Positions 24,218 through 33,022 of a DNA stretch of 64,000 bases are shown here, piece by piece. Under the pieces are notes generated by a model, which was not told the origin of the DNA, did not search any database, and saw nothing but the letters and a program-made list of their open reading frames with translations. Position 1 is the first letter of the stretch. Every line of letters starts with the position of its first letter. The stretch spans positions 1 to 64,000 of the forward strand of contig SFCS01000014.1 of the NCBI GenBank assembly GCA_004558485.1. Reading direction: 5' to 3'. The DNA is from Ruminococcus sp. GTDB lineage: Bacteria > Bacillota > Clostridia > Oscillospirales > Acutalibacteraceae. Made by a program: the position numbers and the translations under genes.

Positions 24218-25903
24218 TCATTTTTTGAAGCTGTCCTTCAACGAGACGGAACGATTGAACACAGGGTGTTCCTTGCTGCTGTCGCGGTTATCGACGCAGA
24301 AATAGCCCTGCCGCATGAACTGGAACGCGGCGGGAGCGGTCACATCCGCGAGCGCCGCCTCGACCTTGCAGTTTTGCAGGATTTCCAGCGAGTCGGGGTT
24401 GAGGCAGGCGAGAAAGTCCTTGTCGCCGGCGTCAGGATCGGGATCGAGGAACAGGGAGGCATACATCCGCACCTCGGCGTCCTTCGCGGTCTTGGAGTCC
24501 ACCCAGTGGATGGTGCCCTTGACCTTGCGACCGTCCGGTGTGTTGCCGCCCTTGGTGGCGGGATCATATTCCGCCAAGACCTCAACGACATTGCCGTTTT
24601 CGTCCTTGTTGCAGCCGATGCACTTGACGACATAGGCGGATTTCAGCCGCACCTCGTTGCCGGGGAACATGCGGAAATATCCCTTGATGGGCTCTTCCAT
24701 GAAGTCCTCCGCCTCGATGAACAGCTCCTTCGAGAAGCTGACCTCGTGCGTGCCCGCAGCGGGATCGACGGGGTTGTTCTCCACCGTGAAGGTCTCGGTC
24801 TGATCCGCTGGGTAGTTCACGATCGTGAGCTTTACGGGATGCAGAACCGCCATGGCGCGCGTCGCGTGCTGATTGAGATCCTCGCGCAGGCAATGCTCCA
24901 GGAGACCGACCTCAACCGTGTTGGGCATTTTGGCAACACCGATGCGCTCGCAGAAATCCCGAATGGAGGCGGCGGTGTAGCCGCGGCGGCGCAGACCGCA
25001 CAGGGTGGGCATCCGCGGATCGTCCCAGCCGGAAACAAAGTGCTCCTCGACCAGCTTGCGCAGCTTGCGCTTGGACATGACCGTGTAGTTGATGCCGAGA
25101 CGCGCAAATTCGATCTGGCGGGGATCGGCGTCATAGTCCACATGCTCGACCACCCAGTTATACAGCGGGCGGTGATCCTCAAATTCCAACGAGCACAGCG
25201 AGTGGGTGATGCCCTCTATCATGTCCTCGATGGGATGGGCATAGTCATACATCGGATAGATGCACCACTTGTCGCCCTGACGGTGATGGTGCGCGTGATG
25301 GATGCGATAGATGACGGGATCGCGCATGTTGAAGTTGCCGCTGGCAAGGTCGATCTTTGCGCGCAGCGTCATCGCGCCATCCGGAAATTCGCCCGCCTTC
25401 ATGCGCGCAAAGAGCGCAAGGCTTTCCTCGATGGGGCGATCCCGATAGGGGCTGACCGCCGGGTGGGACAGATCACCGCGGTTGTCGTGCACCTCGTCGG
25501 GCGACAGCTCACAGACATAGGCAAGCCCCTTTTGGATAAGGCCGATCGCAAGGTCATACATCGTGTCAAAATAGTCGGACGCATAATAAAAACGATCGTC
25601 CCAGTCAAAGCCCAGCCAGTGGATGTCCTCCTTGATGGCGTCGACATATTCGGTATCCTCTTTGGTAGGGTTGGTATCGTCCATGCGCAGGTTGCACATG
25701 CCGCCGTATTTCAGCGCCGTGCCGAAGTCGATGCACAGCGCCTTGGCATGTCCGATATGCAGATAGCCGTTCGGCTCCGGCGGAAACCGCGTGTGTACGG
25801 TTTTGCCATAGCAGCGGCCGCCCTCTGCCAATTCTTCGTCAATGATCGCATGAATAAAGTTGGTTGCGGACGCCTCGGCAGGCGTTTTCAGTTCTTCAGC
25901 CAT
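24218..25903 (-). CDS. glnS: glutaminyl-tRNA synthetase
   Basis: 561 residues. Class I synthetase charging tRNA-Gln directly. HIGH signature in PPEPNGYLHIGHAKAL near residue 38, KMSKS counterpart VMSKRKL near 275, and a C-terminal beta-barrel anticodon domain (NPVDPAAGTHEVSFSKELFIEAEDF, quoted part: GTHEVSFSKELFIE). GGAGGTG precedes the ATG at 25903. The start overlaps the end of gltX by 8 bp. Most Firmicutes lack GlnRS and use GatCAB, so this gene is notable; it was probably acquired, which is inference. Confidence 0.95.
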   Translation of the reverse strand: MAEELKTPAEASATNFIHAIIDEELAEGGRCYGKTVHTRFPPEPNGYLHIGHAKALCIDFGTALKYGGMCNLRMDDTNPTKEDTEYVDAIKEDIHWLGFDWDDRFYYASDYFDTMYDLAIGLIQKGLAYVCELSPDEVHDNRGDLSHPAVSPYRDRPIEESLALFARMKAGEFPDGAMTLRAKIDLASGNFNMRDPVIYRIHHAHHHRQGDKWCIYPMYDYAHPIEDMIEGITHSLCSLEFEDHRPLYNWVVEHVDYDADPRQIEFARLGINYTVMSKRKLRKLVEEHFVSGWDDPRMPTLCGLRRRGYTAASIRDFCERIGVAKMPNTVEVGLLEHCLREDLNQHATRAMAVLHPVKLTIVNYPADQTETFTVENNPVDPAAGTHEVSFSKELFIEAEDFMEEPIKGYFRMFPGNEVRLKSAYVVKCIGCNKDENGNVVEVLAEYDPATKGGNTPDGRKVKGTIHWVDSKTAKDAEVRMYASLFLDPDPDAGDKDFLACLNPDSLEILQNCKVEAALADVTAPAAFQFMRQGYFCVDNRDSSKEHPVFNRSVSLKDSFKK

Positions 25904-27578
25904 TTGTTGACACCTCCGTTGTAGTGTGTATGGCGGCGGCAAAATTATGCAGCCGCTCCAAAACGCGGTCTTTTCCGAGCAGATACATAATCGCACAGAG
26001 ATCCGGTGTGTTGCGTCTGCCCGTGACGGCGAGCCGCAGCACGGTGCTGACATCGCCGACATGTCCCTTGAAGCTGTCCGGCTCTTTCTTGTATGCCTTG
26101 ACATCGGGCGAGAAACCGAGCGACGGACAGATGGATTTCACGGTGTCGAACCATTGCTGCTTGTCCGCCGTCGGCGTATACGCGGCGCAATAGGCGGAAA
26201 CGATGGCGGCAGCGTCGGCGGCGGTGATGTTCTCGGGAAGGGTCGTCTCCGGCACGAAGGTCTCGTCGAAGAAATAGGCGACATAGTCCGCCGCATCGCT
26301 CCATTTGGCCAGATCCTTGCGCGGCTTGGCGTTGCCGCGGTCAATGGAGAATATACCGATTGTAAAGTCTTTGTCCTTGACAAGCCGATCGTACAGGTCG
26401 GAATCATATGCCTTTGCCCAGTCGATGACGGCGTTTGCCACATTCTCCGCCGTCATGACGGCGATGACATTTTTGCTGACATCGTTGAGCTTTTGCATGT
26501 CAAACAGCGCGCCGGAAACGCTCATTTTCTTGAGATTGAAGGGGAAAGCGCTGCGCGGGGCGGTGGGGTTGCAGCGCCGCCATTCCTCAAAATCGCTGTT
26601 TGCGACGGTCATGAGGTATTCGAGCACGCTGTCCTTCGGATAGCCCTCTTTGGCATAGAAATGCATGGCAGCCTCGGGGTCTTTGCGTTTAGACAGCTTG
26701 CGTTTGCCGCCGTTGTCCTCCTTCATGATGGGGCTGACATGCGCATATTTCGGCGGCTTGAAACCGAGCATCTTGAAAAGCTGCAAATGCTTCGGAACGG
26801 AGGAGATCCATTCGTCGCCGCGAATGACATGCGTCGTGCGCATCAGATGGTCGTCCACCGCGTGTGCAAAATGATAGGTGGGGATGCCGTCGGATTTCAA
26901 AAGCACGAGATCCTCGTCGTTTTCGGGCATTTCGATCGTGCCCTTGATAAGATCGGTGAATTTGATGCGATTTTGCTCATTTCCCGGGGAACGCAGCCGC
27001 ACGACATAGGGGAGGCCTGCCTCGACCTTTTGCAGCGCCTCGGCGGCGGAAAGGTTGCGGCAGGTGGCATAAGTGCCATAGTAGCCGGTGCGCTCCTTTT
27101 TCGCCTCCTGCTCCGCACGCACGCTCTCGCGCTGCTCCTCGGTGCAGAAACATGGATAGGCAAGTCCCTTTGCCACAAGCGACTTGACATACGCCTGATA
27201 GATCTCTGCGCGGCAGCTCTGCTGATAAGGGGCATAGTCGCCTTTGATCTCGCCGGGGGCGACAAAGCCCTCGTCGATGTGCAGTCCGTAGGTGTTCAGT
27301 CCGCGCAGAATATCCTCCGCGCCGCCCTCGACCTCACGCTTTTTGTCGGTGTCCTCCAGGCGGAAATAAAAAATACCGTTTGTGGAGGAGGCGGTGAGGC
27401 GGTTCACAAGCGCCGTAAAGAAAACGCCGAGGTGCAGATAGCCCGTGGGGCTGGGGGCGATACGGGTCACGCGCGCGCCTTCGGGCAGGTCGCGCGGCGG
27501 GTATAGATTTTCATAATCCTGCGGCGTTTTGGTGATGTGCGGAAACATGCGCGCCGCAAGGCTTTCCCATTCTGTCAT
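25896..27578 (-). CDS. gltX: glutamyl-tRNA synthetase
   Basis: 560 residues. HIGH motif in RIAPSPTGYLHLGVFFTAL near residue 48 and KMSKS motif in KRKLSKRKDPEA near residue 320; PCFCTEEQRE is the typical zinc/insert region. It is longer than the usual ~485 residues, with the extra length in the C-terminal anticodon part. GGGAGG lies 8 bases before ATG 27578. First gene of the leftward gltX-glnS unit. A discriminating GluRS is expected if GlnRS is the working enzyme for tRNA-Gln. Confidence 0.93.
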   Translation of the reverse strand: MTEWESLAARMFPHITKTPQDYENLYPPRDLPEGARVTRIAPSPTGYLHLGVFFTALVNRLTASSTNGIFYFRLEDTDKKREVEGGAEDILRGLNTYGLHIDEGFVAPGEIKGDYAPYQQSCRAEIYQAYVKSLVAKGLAYPCFCTEEQRESVRAEQEAKKERTGYYGTYATCRNLSAAEALQKVEAGLPYVVRLRSPGNEQNRIKFTDLIKGTIEMPENDEDLVLLKSDGIPTYHFAHAVDDHLMRTTHVIRGDEWISSVPKHLQLFKMLGFKPPKYAHVSPIMKEDNGGKRKLSKRKDPEAAMHFYAKEGYPKDSVLEYLMTVANSDFEEWRRCNPTAPRSAFPFNLKKMSVSGALFDMQKLNDVSKNVIAVMTAENVANAVIDWAKAYDSDLYDRLVKDKDFTIGIFSIDRGNAKPRKDLAKWSDAADYVAYFFDETFVPETTLPENITAADAAAIVSAYCAAYTPTADKQQWFDTVKSICPSLGFSPDVKAYKKEPDSFKGHVGDVSTVLRLAVTGRRNTPDLCAIMYLLGKDRVLERLHNFAAAIHTTTEVSTNG

Positions 27579-27612
27579 TTCATGTCCTCCCTGATGGAAT
27601 ATAATCGGATAT

Positions 27613-27641
27613 ATTTTACATTTTAATATTGAAATTGTCAA
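27613..27641 (-). promoter_or_regulatory. gltX-glnS promoter
   Basis: Minus strand: consensus TTGACA (27636-27641), 17 bp spacer, TAAAAT (27613-27618). Its -35 region overlaps the trpS promoter in the 114 bp divergent gap. Confidence 0.8.
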
Positions 27642-27658
27642 TGCAAGTATGCTAATAT
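27629..27658 (+). promoter_or_regulatory. trpS promoter
   Basis: TTGAAA (27629-27634), 18 bp spacer, TAATAT (27653-27658) with TGC before the -10 box (extended -10). Overlaps the divergent gltX promoter. Confidence 0.65.
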
Positions 27659-27692
27659 ATAGGAAAATAATTGGAACAAAGAGGTTTTTTGG

Positions 27693-28706
27693 ATGGAACA
27701 AACGGCAACGGAAAGAAAAAAACGGGCGCTGAGCTGTATTCAGCCGACCGGTGCGCCGACGCTCGGCAACTATCTCGGTGCGCTGCGCAACTGGGTGCAG
27801 ATGCAGGACGAGTTTGAATGTGCGTTTGCGGTCGCGGATCTGCACGCGCTCACCATACGGCAGGATCCGCCGAAATTCCGGCAGCAGATTTTGGAAATGT
27901 ATGCGCTGCTTTTGGCGATCGGACTCGACCCCGAAAAAAATCTGATCTTTGTGCAGTCGCAGGTGCCGTCGCATGCGGAGCTTTCCTGGCTTTTGTCCTG
28001 CTGCACGCAGTTCGGCGAGCTTTCCCGCATGACGCAGTTCAAGGACAAATCCGCCAAACACGCCGACAACATCAACCTCGGCCTTTTTGCTTATCCGACG
28101 CTGATGGCGGCGGACATCCTTTTGTATCAGCCGGATTATGTGCCGGTCGGCGCGGATCAAAAGCAGCATTGTGAGCTGACGCGCAACATCGCGGAGCGTT
28201 TCAATTCTCTCTATGGCAACACCTTCACCGTGCCCGAGCCGTATATCATGAAGACCGGCGCGCGTGTGCGCTCCCTGCAGGATCCCACGAAGAAGATGTC
28301 CAAGTCCGACGAGAACCGGAATGCCTTCATTTCCCTGAGGGACGACGCGGATACCGTCATCCGCAAATTCCGCCGTGCCGTGACCGACAGCGAGGCGACC
28401 GTGCGGTATGCCGAGGGCAAGGACGGCATCAACAACCTGATGGAGATCTATGGTGCTGTGACGGGAAAAACGATGTCGGAAATCGAAACGGAGTTTGCCG
28501 GCAAGGGCTACGGCGATTTCAAAACGGCGGTCGGCGAAGCGGTCGCTGCGACGCTGACACCCATCCAAGAACGCCTTGCGACCTACCTCTCCGACAAAGC
28601 GCAGCTCGAAGCGCTGATGCGCGAGGGCGCAGAGCGCGCTTATCGTGTTTCCTCCCGTACGCTGGATAAAGCCAAAAAGAAAATGGGCCTGCTGCTGGTA
28701 AAATAA
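27693..28706 (+). CDS. trpS: tryptophanyl-tRNA synthetase
   Basis: 337 residues, normal TrpRS length. Class I motifs are GAPTLGNYLGALRNWV (HIGH counterpart TLGN) near residue 22 and KKMSKSDENRNAF near residue 205; DLHALTIRQDP and DQKQHCELTRNIAERFN are family-typical. ATG 27693 lies behind AGAGG with long spacing. It has its own promoter and terminator. The leader is far too short for a T-box. Confidence 0.96.
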   Translation: MEQTATERKKRALSCIQPTGAPTLGNYLGALRNWVQMQDEFECAFAVADLHALTIRQDPPKFRQQILEMYALLLAIGLDPEKNLIFVQSQVPSHAELSWLLSCCTQFGELSRMTQFKDKSAKHADNINLGLFAYPTLMAADILLYQPDYVPVGADQKQHCELTRNIAERFNSLYGNTFTVPEPYIMKTGARVRSLQDPTKKMSKSDENRNAFISLRDDADTVIRKFRRAVTDSEATVRYAEGKDGINNLMEIYGAVTGKTMSEIETEFAGKGYGDFKTAVGEAVAATLTPIQERLATYLSDKAQLEALMREGAERAYRVSSRTLDKAKKKMGLLLVK

Positions 28707-28717
28707 TTGTACACATG

Positions 28718-28752
28718 AAAAACCGCCTGTTCCGAAGAACAGGCGGTTTTTT
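28718..28752. terminator. bidirectional terminator between trpS and uraA
   Basis: 14 bp perfect stem (28718-28731 with 28737-28750), A-rich left flank and TTTTTT right flank, usable by trpS and the leftward uraA. Confidence 0.9.
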
Positions 28753-28766
28753 ACTGTATTCGTTTC

Positions 28767-30149
28767 TTATTCTTTGTCGGTGGTGACCGTCTCTTCCGCC
28801 TCGTCGGTTGTCCCCTCTTTAGCGTGGGAGAGGAGGACATTGGCGAGGATGCCGAGGATCAGCGCACAGGCGATAGCAGTCAGCGTCACCTTGCCGAAGG
28901 AGACGGTGAGACCGCCGATGCCGCAGATAAGGATGGTGGCGACAACGAACAGGTTTTTGTTCAGTCCGAGATCCACATCCTGGATCATTTTCAGACCGGA
29001 CACCGCGATGAAGCCGTAGAGGGTGACGCACACGCCGCCCATGACACAGTTGGGGATGGTTGCAAGGAAGGTGACGAAGGGGCTGAAGAAGGAGATCACC
29101 ATCGCCATGATCGCCGTTGTGAGGATGGTGACCACAGAGGCGTTACCGGTGATCGCAACACAGCCGACCGACTCACCGTAGGTGGTGTTGGGGCAGCCGC
29201 CGAAGAAGGCACCGGCGAAAGAGCCGACGCCGTCGCCGAGAAGGGTGCGATGCAGACCGGGATCCTCAAGCAGATCCTTGTCGATGACAGTGGAGAGATT
29301 CTTGTGGTCAGCGATGTGCTCGGCAAAGACCACGAAGGCGACCGGTACATAGGCGACAGCAACCGTTGCGATGTATTGACCGGAAAGCTCCTTGATGCCC
29401 TTGAAGGCGGAGACGAAGGTGAAGTCCGGGACAGAGAAGAGCGTCATGTCATGGAACACGCTGAAGTTGATGACCTGCAGGGCGGGATTGTCGGTCGCAT
29501 TGCCGATGACCGTGAAGATCGCCGCGACCAGGTAGCCCGCGAGGATGCCGAGGATGAAGGGGATGAGCTTGGTCATTTTCTTGCCGTAGGCAGAGCAGAG
29601 CATGACGGTGAACAGCGTTACAAGACCGCAGATCAGGCAAACATAGGGGCTTGCCACGGAGTTGCCCTGTGCATCCAGAACCTTGCCGAGAGTCAGATCG
29701 CCGACGGCGTTGCCGGCAAGCGAAAGACCGATGATGGAAACGGTGGGTCCGATGACGACTGCGGGCATCAGCTTGTTGATCCACTTGACGCCGGCGAATT
29801 TCACGACAATGGCGATCACCACATAGACAAGACCGGCAAAGAGTGCGCCGATCAGCAGTCCGAGGTAGCCGAGCTCAACGCTCGAAACCGCACCGGCAAA
29901 CGCTGCCAGCATGGAGCCGATGAAGGCAAAGGAGCTGCCGAGGAAGACGGGACTGCGGAATTTGGTGAAGAGCAGGTAGACGATCGTGCCCACACCGGCG
30001 CCGAACAGCGCAGCGGACTGCTGCATGCCGTTACCGACAATGGTCGGCACCGCGATGGTCGCCGCCAGGATCGCCAAGAGCTGCTGGAAGGCGAAGATGA
30101 TGAGCTGTCCGAATTTGGGCTTGTCGTGAATGCCGTAGGTTAGTTTCAT
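28767..30149 (-). CDS. uraA: uracil permease (NCS2 family)
   Basis: 460 residues, about 14 membrane segments. Uracil-proton symport across the inner membrane. Family marks: QQLLAILAATIAVP in the first segment, GSSFAFIGSM, the conserved FAEHIADHKNLSTV and GCPNTTYGESVG (the substrate-site Glu and Asn/Thr region). Charged Glu/Thr-rich tail. GGGGGAA precedes the ATG. It follows pyrR by 63 bp and is therefore under the same attenuator, as pyrP is in B. subtilis. Confidence 0.95.
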   Translation of the reverse strand: MKLTYGIHDKPKFGQLIIFAFQQLLAILAATIAVPTIVGNGMQQSAALFGAGVGTIVYLLFTKFRSPVFLGSSFAFIGSMLAAFAGAVSSVELGYLGLLIGALFAGLVYVVIAIVVKFAGVKWINKLMPAVVIGPTVSIIGLSLAGNAVGDLTLGKVLDAQGNSVASPYVCLICGLVTLFTVMLCSAYGKKMTKLIPFILGILAGYLVAAIFTVIGNATDNPALQVINFSVFHDMTLFSVPDFTFVSAFKGIKELSGQYIATVAVAYVPVAFVVFAEHIADHKNLSTVIDKDLLEDPGLHRTLLGDGVGSFAGAFFGGCPNTTYGESVGCVAITGNASVVTILTTAIMAMVISFFSPFVTFLATIPNCVMGGVCVTLYGFIAVSGLKMIQDVDLGLNKNLFVVATILICGIGGLTVSFGKVTLTAIACALILGILANVLLSHAKEGTTDEAEETVTTDKE

Positions 30150-30212
30150 GTTTCAATTCCCCCTGTGTTAAATTGTTTTTATAAATACGCCGAAGCGGAT
30201 TTATCAAAAGTG

Positions 30213-30749
30213 TCAGTCGCTGCAAAGCTCAACGGCGGTGCAGCCGTCGAACTCCGGCACCATGACGGAGATGCGCTCGTTGCGCGCGGTCGGAACATTC
30301 TTTCCGACGAAGTCGGCGCGGATCGGCAGGTCGCGGTGACCGCGATCGACCAGAATGGCAAGCTGGATGGCACGCGGTCTGCCGAGTGCAAAGATCGCCT
30401 CGATGGCGGCACGAGCGGTGCGACCGGTATACAGAACATCGTCCACAAGAACGATCACTTTGTCGGTGACTTCAAACGGCAGCTCTGCCTTGTGCAGCAC
30501 CGGAGAGGGTGCTGCGTGTGTGAGATCGTCGCGGTAAAACTGAATATCCAGCTCGCCGCAGGCAATGTCGGCGTTTTCAATCTCAGCAATGTTTTTGCGG
30601 ATCTGCGCGGCAAGCGGCACGCCGCGGCGACGGATCCCGACCAGGCGGACATTTTCAATTCCCTTGTTTTTTTCGACGATCTGATGGGAAATGCGCATCA
30701 GCGCACGCCGCACATCGTTTTCATCCATCAAAACAGATCTCTGGGACAT
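30213..30749 (-). CDS. pyrR: PyrR, pyrimidine operon attenuator / uracil phosphoribosyltransferase
   Basis: 178 residues. UMP-dependent RNA-binding regulator with a PRTase fold. The PRPP loop VIVLVDDVLYTGRTARAAI is near residue 100, and ENVRLVGIRRRGVPLA and VDRGHRDLPIRADFVGKN are PyrR hallmarks. GGGAGGTTTTTCC precedes ATG 30749. It regulates its own transcript and uraA through the leader described next. No pyrimidine biosynthetic genes follow in this unit. Confidence 0.96.
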   Translation of the reverse strand: MSQRSVLMDENDVRRALMRISHQIVEKNKGIENVRLVGIRRRGVPLAAQIRKNIAEIENADIACGELDIQFYRDDLTHAAPSPVLHKAELPFEVTDKVIVLVDDVLYTGRTARAAIEAIFALGRPRAIQLAILVDRGHRDLPIRADFVGKNVPTARNERISVMVPEFDGCTAVELCSD

Positions 30750-30765
30750 GGAAAAACCTCCCGAA

Positions 30766-30865
30766 CAAAAATAAAAGACCTTGTCGCACCGACAAGATCG
30801 CACAAAAAGCGCGCAAAGATTGCGCGTCCCCATATTGTACATCTTACCGGTCTCTCTGTACCGCT
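30766..30865 (-). promoter_or_regulatory. PyrR-responsive attenuator leader
   Basis: Read on the minus strand, a hairpin with a CAGAGAGACC loop region flanked by GTAC arms (30836-30863) resembles a PyrR binding loop. After a spacer hairpin (30807-30826), an intrinsic terminator follows: stem 30777-30786 with 30790-30799, then a T-rich run (30766-30776), ending 17 bases before pyrR. Binding of PyrR-UMP would favour termination. Confidence 0.75.
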
Positions 30866-30881
30866 TAAAGCTGTTTTTCAC

Positions 30882-30910
30882 ATGTTACCACACCGATCGG
30901 GATTTGTAAA
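30882..30910 (-). promoter_or_regulatory. pyrR-uraA promoter
   Basis: Minus strand TTTACA (30905-30910), 17 bp spacer, TAACAT (30882-30887); transcription would start just ahead of the PyrR-binding hairpin. Confidence 0.7.
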
Positions 30911-30988
30911 GAGTTTTTTTAAGTTTTTTTCGTGAAAATGAAAATGAAGAGGTTTTCCATATTTACCAAATGTTTTCTGCATAATTTG

Positions 30989-31018
30989 TTGACACATCTG
31001 TCGGAAAAGTGGTATCAT
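30989..31018 (+). promoter_or_regulatory. promoter of the polysaccharide locus
   Basis: Consensus TTGACA (30989-30994), 18 bp spacer, TATCAT (31013-31018) preceded by TGG (extended -10). It lies 38 bp ahead of the first gene; no internal terminator is seen until 42616. Confidence 0.75.
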
Positions 31019-31056
31019 ATACGCGATATGTATGTATTGAAGGAGCGGGGCAACTC

Positions 31057-33006
31057 ATGAAAACAGATGATACACGCAAAGCCACAGATCGCCGCGCAGC
31101 GTCGGACAGCACGCAGAAACGGCGCACACGGCACTGGTTGCTTATCTCTTCCTATTTTGTACTATACGACATTTTGGCCGTGAATATTGCATTTTTCACG
31201 GCGCTTCTTCTGCGGTTCGATTTTCTCTTCGGCAATATCCCACCGGAGTTTCTCAAGACCTTCTGTTCCTTTGCTCCGATCTATACGGTTGTTTGCCTCA
31301 TTGTGTTTTCTGTATGCCACCTATACCAGGGCGTGTGGCGTTTTGCCAGCACGAGCGAGCTTTTGCACTGCATATGCGCAACGGTGCTCACCGGCATTTT
31401 ACATATTGTCGGGACGCTGTTTATCAAAAGGATGCCGGTATCCTATTATATTACCGGCATTATATTGCAGTTTCTGCTGATCGTCGGCGGGCGGTTCTTC
31501 TATCGCTTTGTGCTGCTCTTGTACCGTATTCGCCGCAACAATATGAAAGAAAATGCGCGGGTCATGATCGTCGGCGCCGGCTCTGCCGGACAGCTCATTT
31601 TGCGGGACATCATGAAGACCGACACCTGCAAGGAAAATGTGTGCTGCTTCATCGACGATGACCGCAGCAAATGGCGCCGCTATATCGACGGTGTGCCGAT
31701 CATCGGCGGACGCGACGATATATTGTACGGCGTGGAAAAATACGATATTGATAAGATCTATATTGCCATACCGAGTGCCACGGCGGAGCAAAAGCGGGAT
31801 ATTCTCAACATCGTGGAGGATCTTTTGGGGAGAGACCCCATCAAGGTCAACCTGCAGGAAGTGTTTGATTTCATCAGCGGCAAGGTGGTGCTGGTCACCG
31901 GTGGCGGCGGTTCTATCGGCAGTGAGCTTTGCCGTCAGATCGCCGCGCATGAGCCGAAGCAGCTCATTATTTTGGATATCTACGAAAATAATGCCTATGA
32001 GATCCAATTGGAGCTCAAAAAGCGGTTTCCTTCGCTGAATTTGGTGACGCTGATCGGCTCGGTGCGCGACAGCAGACGACTGGATAACATTTTTGCAAAA
32101 TATCGCCCCGATGTGGTATACCATGCGGCGGCGCACAAGCATGTGCCGCTCATGGAGGTCAGCCCGTGCGAGAGCATCAAGAACAATGCGATCGGTACAT
32201 ACAAGACCGCCTATGCCGCCATGCGGTACGGGTGTCAGCGCTTTGTGCTGATCTCTACGGATAAGGCGGTCAACCCGACCAACATCATGGGCGCGTCCAA
32301 GCGCCTGTGCGAAATGGTCATTCAGTCTTTTGACCGTATGATCCGTGACGGACGGGCGCAGGAAATTCCACCGATGCATACGCATGCGGATGATGCCGCG
32401 CTGTGCTCTACCGTGGGATTGCCGGAGGATGTGCACACGGAATTTGTTGCCGTGCGTTTCGGCAATGTGCTCGGAAGCAACGGTTCCGTCATCCCGCTTT
32501 TCAAGCGGCAGATCGAAAACGGCGGCCCTGTCACGGTGACGCACCCGGACATTATCCGCTATTTCATGACCATTCCGGAGGCAGTGAGCCTCGTGCTGCA
32601 GGCGGGAACTTACGCAAAGGGCGGGGAGATCTTCGTGCTGGATATGGGCAGCCCTGTCAAGATCGATACGCTTGCGCGCAACCTTATCCGACTCAGTGGC
32701 TATAAACCGGATGTGGATATTCGGATCGAATACACCGGTCTGCGCCCGGGAGAAAAGCTGTATGAGGAAAAGCTGATGGCGGAGGAAGGTCTGGAACGCA
32801 CCGCCAACAAGCTGATCCATATCGGTTCGCCCATTCCGTTTGATGTCGCTGTTTTTTATGAAAATCTGGAGCAACTCATGGAGGCGGCATATGCCAACCG
32901 CGAGGACATCCGCGAGCTGGTCATGCAAACGGTGGTGACCTATCACGCCGCGGGCGTACAGGAGAGCGCTGCACACAGGGACGAGACAGCGACGGCGAAT
33001 GTATAA
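31057..33006 (+). CDS. membrane-bound nucleoside-diphosphate-sugar 4,6-dehydratase (CapD/PglF/EpsC type)
   Basis: 649 residues. Four N-terminal membrane segments (about 25-150), a CoA-binding-like Rossmann region (VMIVGAGSAGQLILRDI), and a C-terminal SDR dehydratase domain with NAD motif VTGGGGSIGSELCRQI near residue 290. The catalytic triad region reads STDKAVNPTNIMGASKR, where Met replaces the usual Tyr, as in this subfamily. Such enzymes dehydrate UDP-GlcNAc-type sugars for rare amino sugars. A ~20-residue insertion (about 435-455, His/Asp-rich) interrupts the segment after FDRMI. ATG 31057 follows AAGGAGCGG. First gene of the locus. Confidence 0.9.
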   Translation: MKTDDTRKATDRRAASDSTQKRRTRHWLLISSYFVLYDILAVNIAFFTALLLRFDFLFGNIPPEFLKTFCSFAPIYTVVCLIVFSVCHLYQGVWRFASTSELLHCICATVLTGILHIVGTLFIKRMPVSYYITGIILQFLLIVGGRFFYRFVLLLYRIRRNNMKENARVMIVGAGSAGQLILRDIMKTDTCKENVCCFIDDDRSKWRRYIDGVPIIGGRDDILYGVEKYDIDKIYIAIPSATAEQKRDILNIVEDLLGRDPIKVNLQEVFDFISGKVVLVTGGGGSIGSELCRQIAAHEPKQLIILDIYENNAYEIQLELKKRFPSLNLVTLIGSVRDSRRLDNIFAKYRPDVVYHAAAHKHVPLMEVSPCESIKNNAIGTYKTAYAAMRYGCQRFVLISTDKAVNPTNIMGASKRLCEMVIQSFDRMIRDGRAQEIPPMHTHADDAALCSTVGLPEDVHTEFVAVRFGNVLGSNGSVIPLFKRQIENGGPVTVTHPDIIRYFMTIPEAVSLVLQAGTYAKGGEIFVLDMGSPVKIDTLARNLIRLSGYKPDVDIRIEYTGLRPGEKLYEEKLMAEEGLERTANKLIHIGSPIPFDVAVFYENLEQLMEAAYANREDIRELVMQTVVTYHAAGVQESAAHRDETATANV

Positions 33007-33022
33007 GAAAAGGGGCAGACGC

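Noticed and set aside
24191..25924. 577-codon plus-strand frame opposite glnS
   Set aside because: Antisense shadow of glnS running through the terminator, without any family features.
25926..27506. 526-codon plus-strand frame opposite gltX
   Set aside because: Antisense shadow; gltX carries all synthetase motifs on the other strand.
27579..27692. T-box leader for gltX or trpS
   Set aside because: The whole divergent gap is 114 bp and contains both promoters; there is no room for a T-box and no TGGNACC-type sequence was seen.
28824..30143. 439-codon plus-strand frame opposite uraA, Asp/Glu/Gly-rich
   Set aside because: Its composition is the complement of hydrophobic codons in the permease, a typical artefact.
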